From assembly GCA_025677825.1 (NCBI GenBank), contig JAIXMO010000019.1, positions 248,001 through 312,000 of the forward strand: DNA of 64,000 bases. The letters are read 5' to 3'. This document shows, one piece after another, positions 11,104 to 25,138 of this stretch. Numbering within the stretch: the stretch's first letter is position 1; every line of letters starts with the position of its first letter. The notes under the pieces are model-generated. The model did not search any database. It saw only the letters and a list, made by a program, of their open reading frames with translations, and had not been told where the DNA came from. Source of the stretch: Helicostylum pulchrum. Taxonomy: Eukaryota; Mucoromycota; Mucoromycetes; Mucorales; Mucoraceae. The position numbers and the translations under genes are program-made.

Positions 11104-11992
11104 ATGAGGTAAAATATTTTTTTTAAAAAAAAGTATCCATCCATCCATCCATCCATCCATCGGTTCAAAGTAGCTTGCATCCATATGCATCCATCTATAA
11201 TATATCCCTATGGATATAGATGAATGATAATATCCAACATTTTGTATGTATGTTACAAGATTGAACCCAGGATTGACAGATGGATATTTATTTGTATCAC
11301 AAAAAAAATCTTTTAAACTGACATATTCCCTTCTTCGTTCTTGTAGCAAAGTTAGCGCTTCTGCCGTCAGAGATATCGTCAACACGATTCGTGCTGAATC
11401 TGCTGAAAAGCCCAGAAAGTTCACCGAAACCCTTGAACTCCAAATTGGATTAAAGAACTACGATCCCCAGAGAGATAAGCGTTTCTCCGGTACCATCAAG
11501 CTCCCCAATGTTGCTCGTCCCCGTATGACCGTCTGTGTCCTCGGTGATGCTTTCCATTGTGATCAAGCCAAGGGTGCCGCTATGGAGTTCCAATCTGTTG
11601 AGGATCTTAAGAAGCTCAACAAGAACAAGAAGCTCATTAAGAAGCTCGCCAAGAAGTACGATGCTTTCTTAGCTTCCGATGCTCTTATTAAGCAAATTCC
11701 TCGTCTCTTGGGTCCTGGTCTCCACAAGGTCGGTAAGTTCCCTACCCCTGTTTCCCACAACGATTCTTTGGTTGATAAGGCCAACGAACTCCGTGCTACC
11801 ATCAAGTTCCAATTGAAGAAGGTTCTCTGTCTTGGTGTTGCTGTCGGTCATCTTGAGATGACTGAGGATCAATTGATTGCTAACATTATGTTGTCCGTCA
11901 ACTTCCTCGTTTCTCTCCTTAAGAAGAACTGGCAAAACGTCAAGTCTTTGTTCTTGAAGTCCACCATGGGTAAGCCTCATCGTCTCTTCTAA
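11104..11992 (+). CDS. RPL10A: 60S ribosomal protein uL1 (L10a)
   Basis: Component of the large ribosomal subunit L1 stalk, which helps release deacylated tRNA. Exon 1 is only 5 nt (11104-11108, ATGAG); exon 2 is 11347-11992. The joined N-terminus [13 protein letters not shown] and total of 216 aa match the family. Family blocks: [62 protein letters not shown] and the end [11 protein letters not shown]. Codon use differs sharply from neighbours (C-ending codons such as CTC, TCC, AAG), the usual sign of very high expression. The 238-nt intron is longer than average and contains an ATCC repeat. Confidence 0.97.
11135..11161. repeat. (ATCC)n microsatellite inside the RPL10A intron
   Basis: About 7 ATCC units. 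A short palindrome (TATATCC...GGATATA, near 11199-11216) follows in the same intron. Confidence 0.9.
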
Positions 11993-12499
11993 GTCCAAAG
12001 GTCTTTTCTCTTTTGTTCTCTCCAAAAATTTTCTCTTTTTATATAATAGTCTAATATGCTATCAAACTCTGACGGTGTCACCAAGGTTTTTTTAATCCTC
12101 TTTTTAGAAAAATCATTTGGGAGCTTTATTAACTATTGTACTCATTTTGATCATTTTTAATAAACCAATTTAAAAAAAAAATTTACTTTGTCTTTTTGCC
12201 TTTTTTCTTACATTTTTGACATTCGGAACATGCTGGACATTGACCCCATGTTCATGAGGCACAAGTAAAAACATACTTTTTTTTGTTTTTGGGGTTTTTA
12301 TATCTTTATTGGAATTGTTACTTTGTACCAGCAGCTGTCAAAAAAAAAAAAAAAAATAATGATAAAAGAAAAGGTCGGGTCCGATAAGTCTGTTTGGTGG
12401 CACAGAGGATCAAATACATGTTTTGTAGAACGCGCTGTAACTATTTTCTATTTTTTTTCGACTAAAATCTACTTTTCACTTTTTCGTTAAAACAATGTA
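11993..12499. other. Spacer with a Cys-rich minus-strand tail
   Basis: No complete gene. On the minus strand, 12251-12183 reads a C-x2-C-x2-C-x2-C cluster (GQCPACSECQKC) with a Lys-rich end and stop, preceded after only three codons by a stop in frame; no convincing upstream exon was found. Nearby on the same strand, a T-run plus GACAG acceptor at about 12342 is followed by AGTK, a stop and AATAAA, which looks like the 3' end of some transcript. Confidence 0.35.
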
Positions 12500-13977
12500 T
12501 TTCAATATTTAGACCAAAAAGAGCTTCAAACATGTTACTTTGTTTGCAAGAATTGGTATTCAAAAGCTATTTTGTTGAACTGGGAAGAAGTGACAATAGA
12601 AGATTCTAAAATGGAACTCGTGAAACCTCATTTAGGAGACTACGACTATGATCAATATTTCAAATACGGTCATCTCATTAAAAAGTTAACCATAAAAATC
12701 GGTTCTTACTATAAACTCAAAACTAGAACTTTCGAAAATCAACGTACATTCAGTAAACTAGAACTATTGGCGTTACTGAGTCAGTTACCAAAGCTAAGCG
12801 AGATTTATATGGACGACCTTGAATATGCTGAAGAATATTTACGAATTTTACTAGACACTGATATGAAGCATATAAACAAGATCGATATTGAAAACTTCAG
12901 AGATACCTTGTAGATTACTTTCCAGATCAACGTACTCGGTTGGATATTAAGATTTCTCAGCAATTTTTTTAAGGTCGGATCGACATTGTTGGGATGGGAC
13001 TTGCGTTAAGACTTTTTGAAAAAAATGGGTAGAATTAAAGTATCAATCATTTTCTTTAGAATAGATGATAAACATGTAATACAAGCCAATACTGAATTCA
13101 AAATGACAAGATATTTTAAATTATTGAATGCGTTTAGAGGGAGATCGAGAAAATAAGTGTATGGGTAAGTTTCGTGATAGCGGTGACAACGATGAATTTG
13201 ACGATAAATACTTTGCCACAAGTAATACCTGTGATGGTACATTAAGTGCTACGTTTGATCCAAAAGGCAATGATTTCCGCGGTCCTGATCTTGATCTTGA
13301 TTTACCTGACAAGACCAGTTCCATGATTGGACCCGAGATATTTAGTTGCTTAAAACTTAAACTTGTGGGCGGAAATCGTGGTATGGCCCGTGGAGCTATA
13401 AATTATGCACTTTTACAGTGTCCCGACCTTCTAAGCTTCGACTTTAAATGCTATGGATTACTGTACGAGGAGGTGTTTTCGTATATTCGGTATAAACGCC
13501 AAGATAATCTCATTTCTTCTGATCCAACACATCAATACGTTAGAACTGGAACACATTAGTTCTATTCAAACTTATTTGGATATTTTTACTACTCATTTGC
13601 GTCATATTGAGAATGTATCGTTAGAAGATGATGATTGGGGAGGTATATTCGATGATTCAGTTGCGGATTTAACAAGATTTACAAAGTTAAAGCGTTTTAT
13701 CTATTTGACAAACATCTTCTGTGATGACGATGAAGATTATAATGATGATGATGATGATAACCCAGGTAATGATTTCGTCTTGCTTAAATTTACGAACGGA
13801 AAAGAACAGTACTACTATCTCAATGACGAAAAGAACAAAAATTCACAAGTAGAGTATAGTAAAATCCTACTACTCCGCGCATTACTGTCATTTGTGATGC
13901 ATCTGTATCCTTTGATATACAAAAAAATTGCCGGCATTTTGGAACATCTATAATATCATGGTAATAATAAAACGGTT
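12500..13977 (+). pseudogene. F-box/leucine-rich family pseudogene (subfamily B)
   Basis: Decayed relative of the copy at 36181-38029. The first alignable codons (FQYLDQKELQTCYFVCKNW) are the F-box interior; the ATG and first residues are missing and a stop lies at 12488. Open until 12911-12913, then an internal deletion of roughly 120 to 150 codons relative to the sister copy joins it to DYFPDQRTRLDI. Further frame changes occur near 12970, 13020 and 13145. 13150-13559 is open with GPDLDLDLPDKTSSMIGPEI, then a shift to a second frame ending FTNGKEQYYYLNDEKNKNSQ, and another shift near 13860 before the original stop. Not able to make a full protein. Confidence 0.85.
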
Positions 13978-14369
13978 TTTTCCTCTCACGTAAAGGTAGT
14001 GCATTGTATATTCTCTCTAAAAAAATTTTTACTCCGGTATTTTATTTTTTTACATCTGTATATTCCCATTGTAATAATTACAAAAATCTTGAAAAAAAAA
14101 GTAGTTATCACAGTTTTAAACTTTTAAAGAGTGTTGAATCAAAGTTTAACCTTTTTCGGTTGCGCGATAATGTATGTAACAATATCTCTTCACGCAGTTA
14201 GCGTCTAGACGAGTTTTCATACGTCAGGTTTTGTCTGCTGGGAAATATACGAAGAAGGTGAGTAAAGAGCGGTCATTTAAAAAAAATGTATTTTTTTCCG
14301 CAGTTACTCAATTCTTGCATTTTTTTTTTTTTGGTCTTTCTTTATTTTAAAAAATTATACACACATAAA
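13978..14369. other. Promoter region of the XPG gene
   Basis: Short open frames here are T-rich and unconvincing. A GGTGAGTAA at about 14257 could be a donor of a 5'-UTR intron. Nothing else seen. Confidence 0.5.
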
Positions 14370-17300
14370 ATGGGAGTTCAAGGACTTTGGTCACTTTTAG
14401 GTCCAGTTGCAAGACCTACGCGCTTAGAGTCTTTACGAAATAAACGTATTGGGGTGGATGCGTCCATTTGGATCCATCAATTTATGCGAACGATGCGTGA
14501 TAATGAAGGAAACGAGTTACGTAATGGACACTTGTTAGGGTTCTTTCGAAGACTGTGTAAGTTATTATTCTTTGATATTAAACCTGTGTTTGTGTTTGAT
14601 GGTGGTGCACCTACTTTAAAAAGAATAACTATTGTAAGTATTTTTTTTTTGGCTGTGAAGTAGTTGTTTTTTATTTTGTTTTTAACGTGTATTTTTTTTT
14701 TATGTGTAGCGTGATCGAAGAAAAAGAAGAGAAGGGTTACAAAGAAATTTAAAAGTAACAGCCAGAAAAATCTTGAGAGCTCAGCTCAAATGTAAATTAC
14801 TATTAGAAAAAGAGAAAAGGTAAGTTTTTTATCACTTAATTAAAAAAACTTGTTACTAAAAATAATAATAATTAAAATAGGTTACATGGAGAATCTATAA
14901 CAAAACAAGAAGAAGTAGCTTCTTTACCAGTATCTAAACAGCCTTTGGATCCATACCAATTACCGCCACAACCTCAATCCAACTCTAAACTAGATACAAG
15001 ACTCTCTACTGAACAAGAATTAAAATCGTTTGTAAACCAAATTGATCACACTGATATTGATATTGATTCTGAAAGCTTTCGATCTTTACCTACTGAAGTA
15101 CAATATGAACTGATACAAGATTTAAAAATTAAGTCAAGGCAAACTTCTTTTCATCGCGTAGAAAAAATGGCCTCTTCTGATCCATTACAGTTCTCAAAGC
15201 AACAAATTGAGCTGTTACAGTATAGAAATCAAATGATGCAAAGAGCTTTACAAGTCAATAATGTTTCGTCCGGTACAGCTGAAGTCGCACCTGTTCGCGT
15301 TGCTGGTGAGCGTGGTAGACAGTACGTGCTTTATAAAAATGAAGATGTTAGTAAAGGACTTGGCTGGAGTTTACCTGGAGCTACGGCCGATACACCTGTT
15401 GACTTGGATTCTTCGCAAACAACTGATCTTGAACAATCAAATGGTATATACGAAAATACCGATCAATCTCAAATTACACATCAAACTTCAGATATTGAAC
15501 AAGCACGCATTATAGATCAAGCTCACATCACGTATCAGAATACAGATCTTGCACAAACTACATATAAAAATCCAGATCTTGAACAAGCACACATTACATA
15601 CCAAAATACAGATCTTGCGCAAGCTACATATCAAAATACAAATCTTTCAAATATTACATACCAAACTTCAGATCTTGAACAACATAATCAAACTGAAGAC
15701 ATTCATCAATCACCAAATCAAACTATAGATCTTGGACAACCAGATAAACCTTCAGACGCTGTACAGAAAGCTATTCAAGCGAATCCTACATTAGCAGCTT
15801 TAGCATATAAAATCTTGCACGGTGACGAAGAAGAGGAAGATAAAGAGAATCGAACACCGGATACGTACCCAGAAGAAACGTTTGAAGAGGTTGTTGAACC
15901 AACATTGATGAACGATATTCGTGCTTATGCAGATGACGATGAAGCTTTAAATAGCGTGCTTTCATTGATGTATCAAAATGGATCTGATGAAACCGTACCT
16001 CAAAATAACCAAATTATACAAAATCAAGTTGGAATGGATCAGTATGATAATAACGTAGAGTTAATAGTAACCGATGAATTGGATCTTGATGTGCGTCAGT
16101 TTTATAGTTTATGGGTGAGTCGTATGCCAGATTCATATGTCTACCTTTATTCAGACGGTGATCAGCACTTGTATTTGATTCGTGATATGATCGAGGAGGA
16201 GGATATCGATGTGTTGCGAGATAAATTGAGGTCGATGAGAAAGAGGTACGGAAAGACGAAGGAAACGGATTTGCTTGCACTTGAATCGTATCGATTTATT
16301 ATTGCATTTATAAAGAGTGTGATTGAATGGAATTTAAGAAACTTCGGGAGTCAGTCGGACGAGGAGTTTGAGCAGGTATACGATGGTTATCAAGATAATG
16401 GTAGTAGTCATTTATTGCAACCTGGTCATCAAAATGGAACTGAGAACGATGATTTATTACGAACGGTTGATCGTAAAGTAACTGATGATGGTGATTTGTT
16501 TCAATCTGAGGATCAAGATATTTTCTTGACTGATGACGAAGAAGATATTCGCTTTGTAGAATCTATTATTGATGCAGATGAAATTGGGTCTGTCAAAGAA
16601 GAAGAGCAAGAGGAAGCGCAGCAAGAAGAAGTACAGCACGAGGAGGAAACTAGTAAAGTAGATCAATCTAATCAACAACATGTCAATATTGATATAAGAA
16701 AATCTTTGTTAAGAGGGCTAACAGATATCTCTCAGCCTCGAAAAGAAGACAATGATGTTGATAGCGTACACTCAAATACTGATCAAACAACCAATGTGTC
16801 AATTGACCTCGCTACAACTACTACAAACGACACCTTAGATAAGGCTTATAATTCTGAAGATGAGCAAAAAACCGACTTATCAATTGATCCTACTACTGAC
16901 AACCCAACAACACATGACATTTTAGATAAAGGTTACAACTCTGAAGATGAATTAATGGAAGAAATAGAAGCTGAAGACGAAGAATACGCTAAATTCATCT
17001 CTGACATCTCCAATAAAGACCTTGATCATGTTCGTACTGAATTAGACAACGATATGCAACAGCTCTATCACCAACAAAAGAAGGATCTTGGTAACTCAGA
17101 CCAAATGACTGATCAAATGATTCAAGATATTCAACATTTACTACAATTATTTGGTGTTCCTTTCCTTGTGTCACCTATGGAAGCTGAGGCACAATGCGCA
17201 GAATTAGAAAAATTGGGTTTAATTGATGGTACAGTAACAGATGACTCTGATGCGTTCTTGTTTGGATCTTCACGTGTTTATAAAAACATGTTTAATCAAC

Positions 17301-17997
17301 AACGATTAGTTGAATGCTACCAAAAACAGGATATTGAAAAGGAAATGGCTTTAAGTCGAAAAAAGTTGATCCAGTTGGGGTTCTTGTTGGGAACAGATTA
17401 TACTGAAGGAATTGCAGGTGTGGGGCCTGTCGCAGCCATGGAGATATTGCATGAGTTTTCTTCTGCTGGTGATGATGACGAGGAAGATTTAAAAGTACCT
17501 TTAGAAAAGTTTAAACAGTGGTATGATGGACTTGTGGATACAACACCTTTCCAAAAGAAGTTTAGGAGTAAGCATGATGGCTTGGATATCCCTGAGGATT
17601 TTCCGAATCCTTTAGTCATCGATGCTTACTACCATCCAACTGTCGACAAGTCCGAGCAGAAGTTTGAGTGGGGGCAACCTCAATTGGATTCTTTACGCGT
17701 GTTTTTGACAGGTGCCTTTGCATGGTCTGAAGAGAAGGTTGACCAAGTCTTGCTTCCTGTTCTTCGAGAGATGAACAGTAAGAAGGTAAATTTATTAAAT
17801 GTTTTTTGGGGAGGATGATAGTTTTTCTAACTTTTTCGTTATAGAGTAATAATGGTAATCAACCAACCATCGACAATTACTATAAAGCAAATGAAACAGT
17901 ATCATCGGCCCAGCATCAACACTCAAGTAAAAGAGTAAGATCCGTGGTCGATGAATGGAAATCGCAAAAGAAGAGAAAGCCAAATAATGGTCGTTAA
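14370..17997 (+). CDS. RAD2: XPG/Rad2 structure-specific DNA repair endonuclease
   Basis: Makes the 3' incision in nucleotide excision repair. Four exons (14370-14633, 14710-14819, 14881-17785, 17845-17997) give 1143 aa, all in phase. The N nuclease domain covers residues 1 to about 95 (MGVQGLWSLLGPVARP, IGVDASIWIHQF, PVFVFDGGAP). A long acidic spacer follows, typical of Rad2/XPG. The I nuclease domain is at about 870-960 (FGVPFLVSPMEAEAQCAELE, GTVTDDSDAFLFG) with the helix-two-turn-helix region LLGTDYTEGIAGVGPVAAME. The last exon carries QPTIDNYY (about 1099-1106), fitting a PCNA-binding PIP box, then a basic tail likely to be a nuclear signal. Residues about 310-420 of the spacer hold degenerate repeats around TYQNTDLAQ. 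FEN1 and Exo1 are excluded by the long spacer. Confidence 0.96.
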
Positions 17998-18584
17998 TGG
18001 CCATTATTTAGATTTTTATAATTATTATTAAGTACATACCTTGTAAATAAAATAGTAAAAGAGTTGGAAGTAGTTTTGGGGCAACCCACTTTCAGCTCTT
18101 TTTTTTTCTTCCCTTTTAGTTAGTAATATTGTTTAGTACAAAACGAAAATGAGGCGTTAAGTCACTAGTTGCACTTCTTTTTTTTTACAAGTCATACATT
18201 AGTATTAGAATTTGGGATTTGTTTGTGTATCGTATGGCGAGAGTTTTTGTAAGTATTTGCAACGGAAATGCGTGTGTGTGTGTGTTTATATCTTGTGATT
18301 GGTCGGCAAAAAAATCTTGATTTTGTAATTCGTGTAACTTTTTTATTATTATTCAAGGTATTACAAAAGCGCTGCAAAGAGTAATTTTCTTCTTCCGTAG
18401 CGAAAAAAAAAAGAGCTAAGCAGCTTTGCCGCACACTTAACATTGTTACCGTGTATAGAATAATTTAAAATTAGAAAAGCGCGCAAAAAAAAAAAAGGAT
18501 AACATTTTATTTCAAAATATCATTTTTCTCTTTTCTCTCTTTTTACTTTTTTACATTTTTTTTTTATATATTTTTTTTTAAAAA
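17998..18584. other. Intergenic, XPG 3' end and arrestin promoter
   Basis: Holds a (GT)n run at about 18269-18284 and T-rich leader sequence. A minus-strand frame at 18443-18192 is open for 83 codons (MLSVRQSCLALFFF start) but has repetitive His/Thr and no recognisable domain; I do not call it. Confidence 0.5.
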
Positions 18585-20792
18585 ATGGTTAAACCATATT
18601 TATCTATTAAGCTTAAAGACCCTCAAAACTATTACCTTGAAGATGAAGTGATTTATTGTACGGGTAATTTAAAACTAGATAAAGTATTAAAGGACGCTAT
18701 ACTTTATATAAGTTTTAAAGGAAGAGCTAGTTCTCACAGTAACGGTACAAGACACCATTATGAAACCATCTTTACTACAGAAAAAGAAGTTTCCATTACA
18801 AAGTTTAATACTGCAAGTCGGTTAAAAAAGATGATGGAGTTTGAGTTTGAAGTACAGGTCCCTAACGGTGTCACCATACCTAGCTATCGATATGTAAGTA
18901 TACATTTTTTTTTACCCTGTTTTTTTTTTTTGCTAAGTTGAAAATGAAATAGTTGGAAGGTGGTGATGGTGGGAAGATTGAGTATATGATTGAAGCTACG
19001 TTGGAAACATCTGGGTTTTTAAAGAAATCTGTACAGGCTACACATATTATTCAGGTACCACTGGTGGGTAACATTAATGTAAATGAAGATGGATTGGATC
19101 GTACAAGGGAAAGTAGTATTCGATGGCCTAAAAATGAAGAAGATGCAAATACCTGTATACTATCTGCTTGGATACCACACCAAGGTTGTATTCGTGGAAA
19201 AGACGTTACTGTGCGTGTAGAGTTAAAGCAACCAAAAAGGTACAGTCCGGCCGAGTACATCTTATTTGAGTTAGTTCGCCAAGAAATTATCGCTTCGGGA
19301 AGAGACAGGTACTTTTACATTATTATGTTTTTTTTTGCTGGTGTTTAATCTTTTTTTTTTTTGTTATAGTTTACCGGATATGACAAAACAATTAGATGAC
19401 AAGATTATTCAGACTGATAAAATCAAGTTGGAATTATTTCCTGATATTGGTGATCATAGATTGATCGGTATGAGTCAGGTTGTAGTCATGCCCATTGCTT
19501 CCAATACAACACCTACAATTAAATCCAATGCAAAAGTCATGAGACTGGATTACAAAATTCGAGTTACAGCAAAGATGTCTGGTATTGATTCTGGCAAGGA
19601 TAGAGAGCTTAGTGTTAATTTACCAGTTACAATTGGTACCACGGGTGTTTCTGCTATCTACGATAGTGTATTTGAATCCAATATGTCCATGTTAAACTTG
19701 GAGAATAATAATGGCAGTGATAGTGGTCATAGTATTTCACAAGGTGGTGGTGGTGGTAGATATAGTGTGGGACCCGGTAGCTTTTATGGTGCGTATTCGT
19801 ACGGTAGACCTGCTCCTCCTCCAGGTTCATCTCCTCCACCTATGGCTGGTCCAGGTGGGTTCCATATGCCTAATTATAACAACGAGTACCATCAACAACA
19901 GTATAATATGTATCCTCCGCCTCCTATGCATAACCAGTTTGTGATAAATGCACAACACTTACCTTATCCCCCAATTGATCGAAACGATAGGTTTGAAGGA
20001 ATGCCAATGCCTTCTATTAACGACCCACCTTACCCTCCCAACCATAATAATAACAGTAATGACACACCTTACCCTCACAACCATAAAAACAATCTACCTT
20101 ATCCTCCCAATAATAATATCAGTAGCGAAATATTAAGTCCAGATGGTATGCTATCTGAAGGTACTCAATCTGGATTTGGATATCCTCCTCCTGCTCCTAC
20201 TTCTCCTGGACCTGCTAGCAGATATAGTACACCATATGGAGCAGCAGATTTTAGTGGACCAAATTCTCCTTTACTATATCCACCTACTAATAATCGAGAC
20301 AAAGCAACAACAGATGGTTCTGAAGATCAAGTAATTGATGAAATTACTTGTGCAATTGCAGATTTATCTCCTACGTCTTCTATCAAACACAAGCAACAAG
20401 AGTTGGTGCCACCGGTAGTGCCTCGTGGGTTGTCAGGTAAACCAAATACACCTACACCGCCTCAAACGCCTGGTCTATCAAAGTATTATGAAGATAAGGA
20501 CTATACTACTGCGTCTTGTCAAGTTACATCTTTACATCATTATGAAGAACCCTCGGCTTTACCGGAACGTCAATCGGCAGGGTGGCATGAAACTAAGCAG
20601 TACGCAGCAATATCCTATACGAATACAAATAATTCTGAAGAATCGGATGATACTGTTTCTCCTACGAAACCTATCGCTATGAAAAAACAAAGTTTGAAAA
20701 TGCCGTTTCGAATTGATCCTTTGGATTCTTTAGCCATTTCTAGTTATCCACCTCCCATGTATAAAAATAATTCTGCTTCTAGTCAACAATAA
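18585..20792 (+). CDS. Alpha-arrestin (ART-like) trafficking adaptor
   Basis: Alpha-arrestins bring Rsp5/Nedd4-type ubiquitin ligases to plasma-membrane transporters for endocytosis. Exons 18585-18893, 18953-19308 and 19370-20792 give 695 aa, in phase. The arrestin N fold covers about residues 1-150 (MVKPYLSIKLKDPQNYYLED) and the arrestin C fold about 165-330 (CILSAWIPHQGCIRGKDVTV, VMRLDYKIRVTAKMSG). The tail from about 340 is Pro/Asn-rich with repeated PYPPN-like units, and ends with PPMY (683-686), a PPxY motif that binds WW domains of Nedd4 ligases. The Ser/Thr-Pro-rich tail is a likely phosphorylation region. Which transporter it serves cannot be read from the sequence. Confidence 0.9.
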
Positions 20793-20871
20793 GATCCGTA
20801 CACACACATATAATAATAATAAAAAAAAACTTTTTTTTTTATTTTTTTAAAAAAAAGGAAAAGGGGTATTA

Positions 20872-22316
<1,445 letters not shown>

Positions 22317-22443
22317 TTTAAAAAAAAGGTATAAAAGAAAGAAGAGGGAAAAAAACGAAAAATATTTTTTTTTTCTCGATGTTATATAACAAATAGTCAC
22401 GAGTGAGTGTGTTTTTATAAGAAATAGAGTTTTTGAATTTTTT

Positions 22444-23739
<1,296 letters not shown>

Positions 23740-24010
23740 TTCTAACAAAAAAAAGATCGTCTATTATATATTTTCCACCAAGAGAAAAATTTTAACTTCA
23801 AAAAACCGCGTTTTTCTATTTATTTTTTCTTACGTTACCTTTACACCTTTTTTTTTTTAAAAAAAAAAAGGCATTGCCTTTTATGGCCAGTGTGTCGCAC
23901 TTTGTATGTATGTCACATAAAGATGGGTTTTTTGTTGCTTTAATAGTGTTGCCCTAGAAATATATATACATAGTATATATAGGCTTTTAGGATATTATTT
24001 TCTTAAAAAA

Positions 24011-24257
24011 ATGGTCCTTGCAAAATACCTGTTCGTCTTTGCTGCTGTATTATCTTTTTGGCTGCTGGAGGCAATTGAGTTCTTTTTTGGCGGACCGGAT
24101 TGTATGTGTTCTGAACAAGGAGAGGATCCTGTTAGAAGAAGATATACCCGTATAAGTAACGTATTTTTGTTTTACTTGTCGTTTAATCGTGTACTTAATT
24201 TTTGCACCACTTTATTAAGATAAGCTCATATTTCCTGGTACAAGAAAAAATGCTTAG
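24011..24257 (+). CDS. Small secreted or membrane-anchored protein candidate, 60 aa
   Basis: Unknown family. Exon 1 24011-24155, intron 24156-24219 (GTAACG ... TTAAG, 64 nt), exon 2 24220-24257, in phase. N-terminus MVLAKYLFVFAAVLSFWLLE is a typical signal peptide or membrane anchor; the mature part is short, with Cys-x-Cys (GGPDCMCSEQGE) and a basic RRRYTRI stretch. If unspliced, the frame runs to 24223 with a hydrophobic tail of poor quality, so the spliced form is preferred. Isolated between the MYST gene (divergent) and accessory DNA. Confidence 0.4.
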
Positions 24258-24715
24258 CAGGCTAATACTTGTTCATTTCGCATGATTTATTTACACGTTC
24301 CAACTTGGTTCTATTCACATAAAAAGGGACAACAAGTACGCATACGTACAATAAAAATAATTAACTAACGTATATGCAAATACGAGTATTATGAGCATAA
24401 TTACGCCATGATTAGTAGCCCCACTTTTTATTTTATCATCCTTTTTTATCACATCTTAAAAAGATTGTCTTTTCGTATTTCCTTTTTTCTTTCTTTTCAA
24501 ATACGTTTATACTAACTGATAAGATTATTCTTAGAGCAATGGTTACTCGTAAAGGTAAGTGAAAAGCAACAGGCCATTTTTTAATCGACCATGCAAATTG
24601 AACCGTGCATCTTTTGGGTTAAACATTTTTTCGTGTACCAGGAAGCCTTCATAATTACTTATTAGAGAGTTTTAGGGGGTTTTGTACAGCAACTCTGGAT
24701 GTAATTAGACGTACG

Positions 24716-25138
24716 GTAATAAAGTGCTCTTTTAGGCGCATTTAATCCATCTAAACTCATATTTTTAACAAAAACACTGACCGAGTAATCACCGTTTTAG
24801 ACGTTTTTTTTCCGCTAAAATTTGAGTTAGGCGGCCCTTAAATTAGCGGATTCTTTAAAGCGCGTTTTCTCGCCTAGTTTTCGATATAGCACGTTTATTT
24901 ATAAGCATCCAATGTATAGTTTTTAAATATCTACATTCGATCCTATAACCAAACACGGTAATAAAAAACTACATTTTAAGTAATCACGAAGCTCTGAAAA
25001 TGGTTACACGATGTTACACTAAAAAAGTGTATTTTTTTACCTAAAAAAACGTCTAAAACAGCGATTACTCTTTCAGTTTTTGCATTAAAAATATGATTTA
25101 AAATGGATTAGAAGAGTCTAAGCGAGTTCTATATTATG
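24716..25138. mobile_element. MITE-like element with ~95-bp terminal inverted repeats
   Basis: Left end 24716-24811 and right end 25042-25138 are imperfect reverse complements. Shared blocks from outside in: TAAT, CTCnnTTAG, TAATCCAT, ATATTTTTAA, CAAAAA or AAAAAC, AGTAATC, GTTTTAGACGTTTTTTT. The interior (about 230 bp) has no coding frame. Length near 420 bp, long inverted ends and no ORF fit a non-autonomous DNA transposon. Target-site duplication cannot be fixed by eye. Confidence 0.7.

Noticed and set aside
11262..11275. GGGTTCAATC tRNA B-box look-alike on the minus strand
   Set aside because: No complementary T-stem, anticodon arm or acceptor stem around it.
11246..11346. N-terminal extension of RPL10A from 11246
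   Set aside because: Intron sequence read through; family proteins begin MS(S)KVS, which the 5-nt exon provides.
11053..11424. Minus-strand frame over the RPL10A intron
   Set aside because: Shadow of the ribosomal gene and its ATCC repeat.
18192..18443. 83-codon minus-strand frame upstream of the arrestin gene
   Set aside because: Passes through a GT repeat (His-Thr run) and lacks splice or domain support; mentioned only in the spacer entry.
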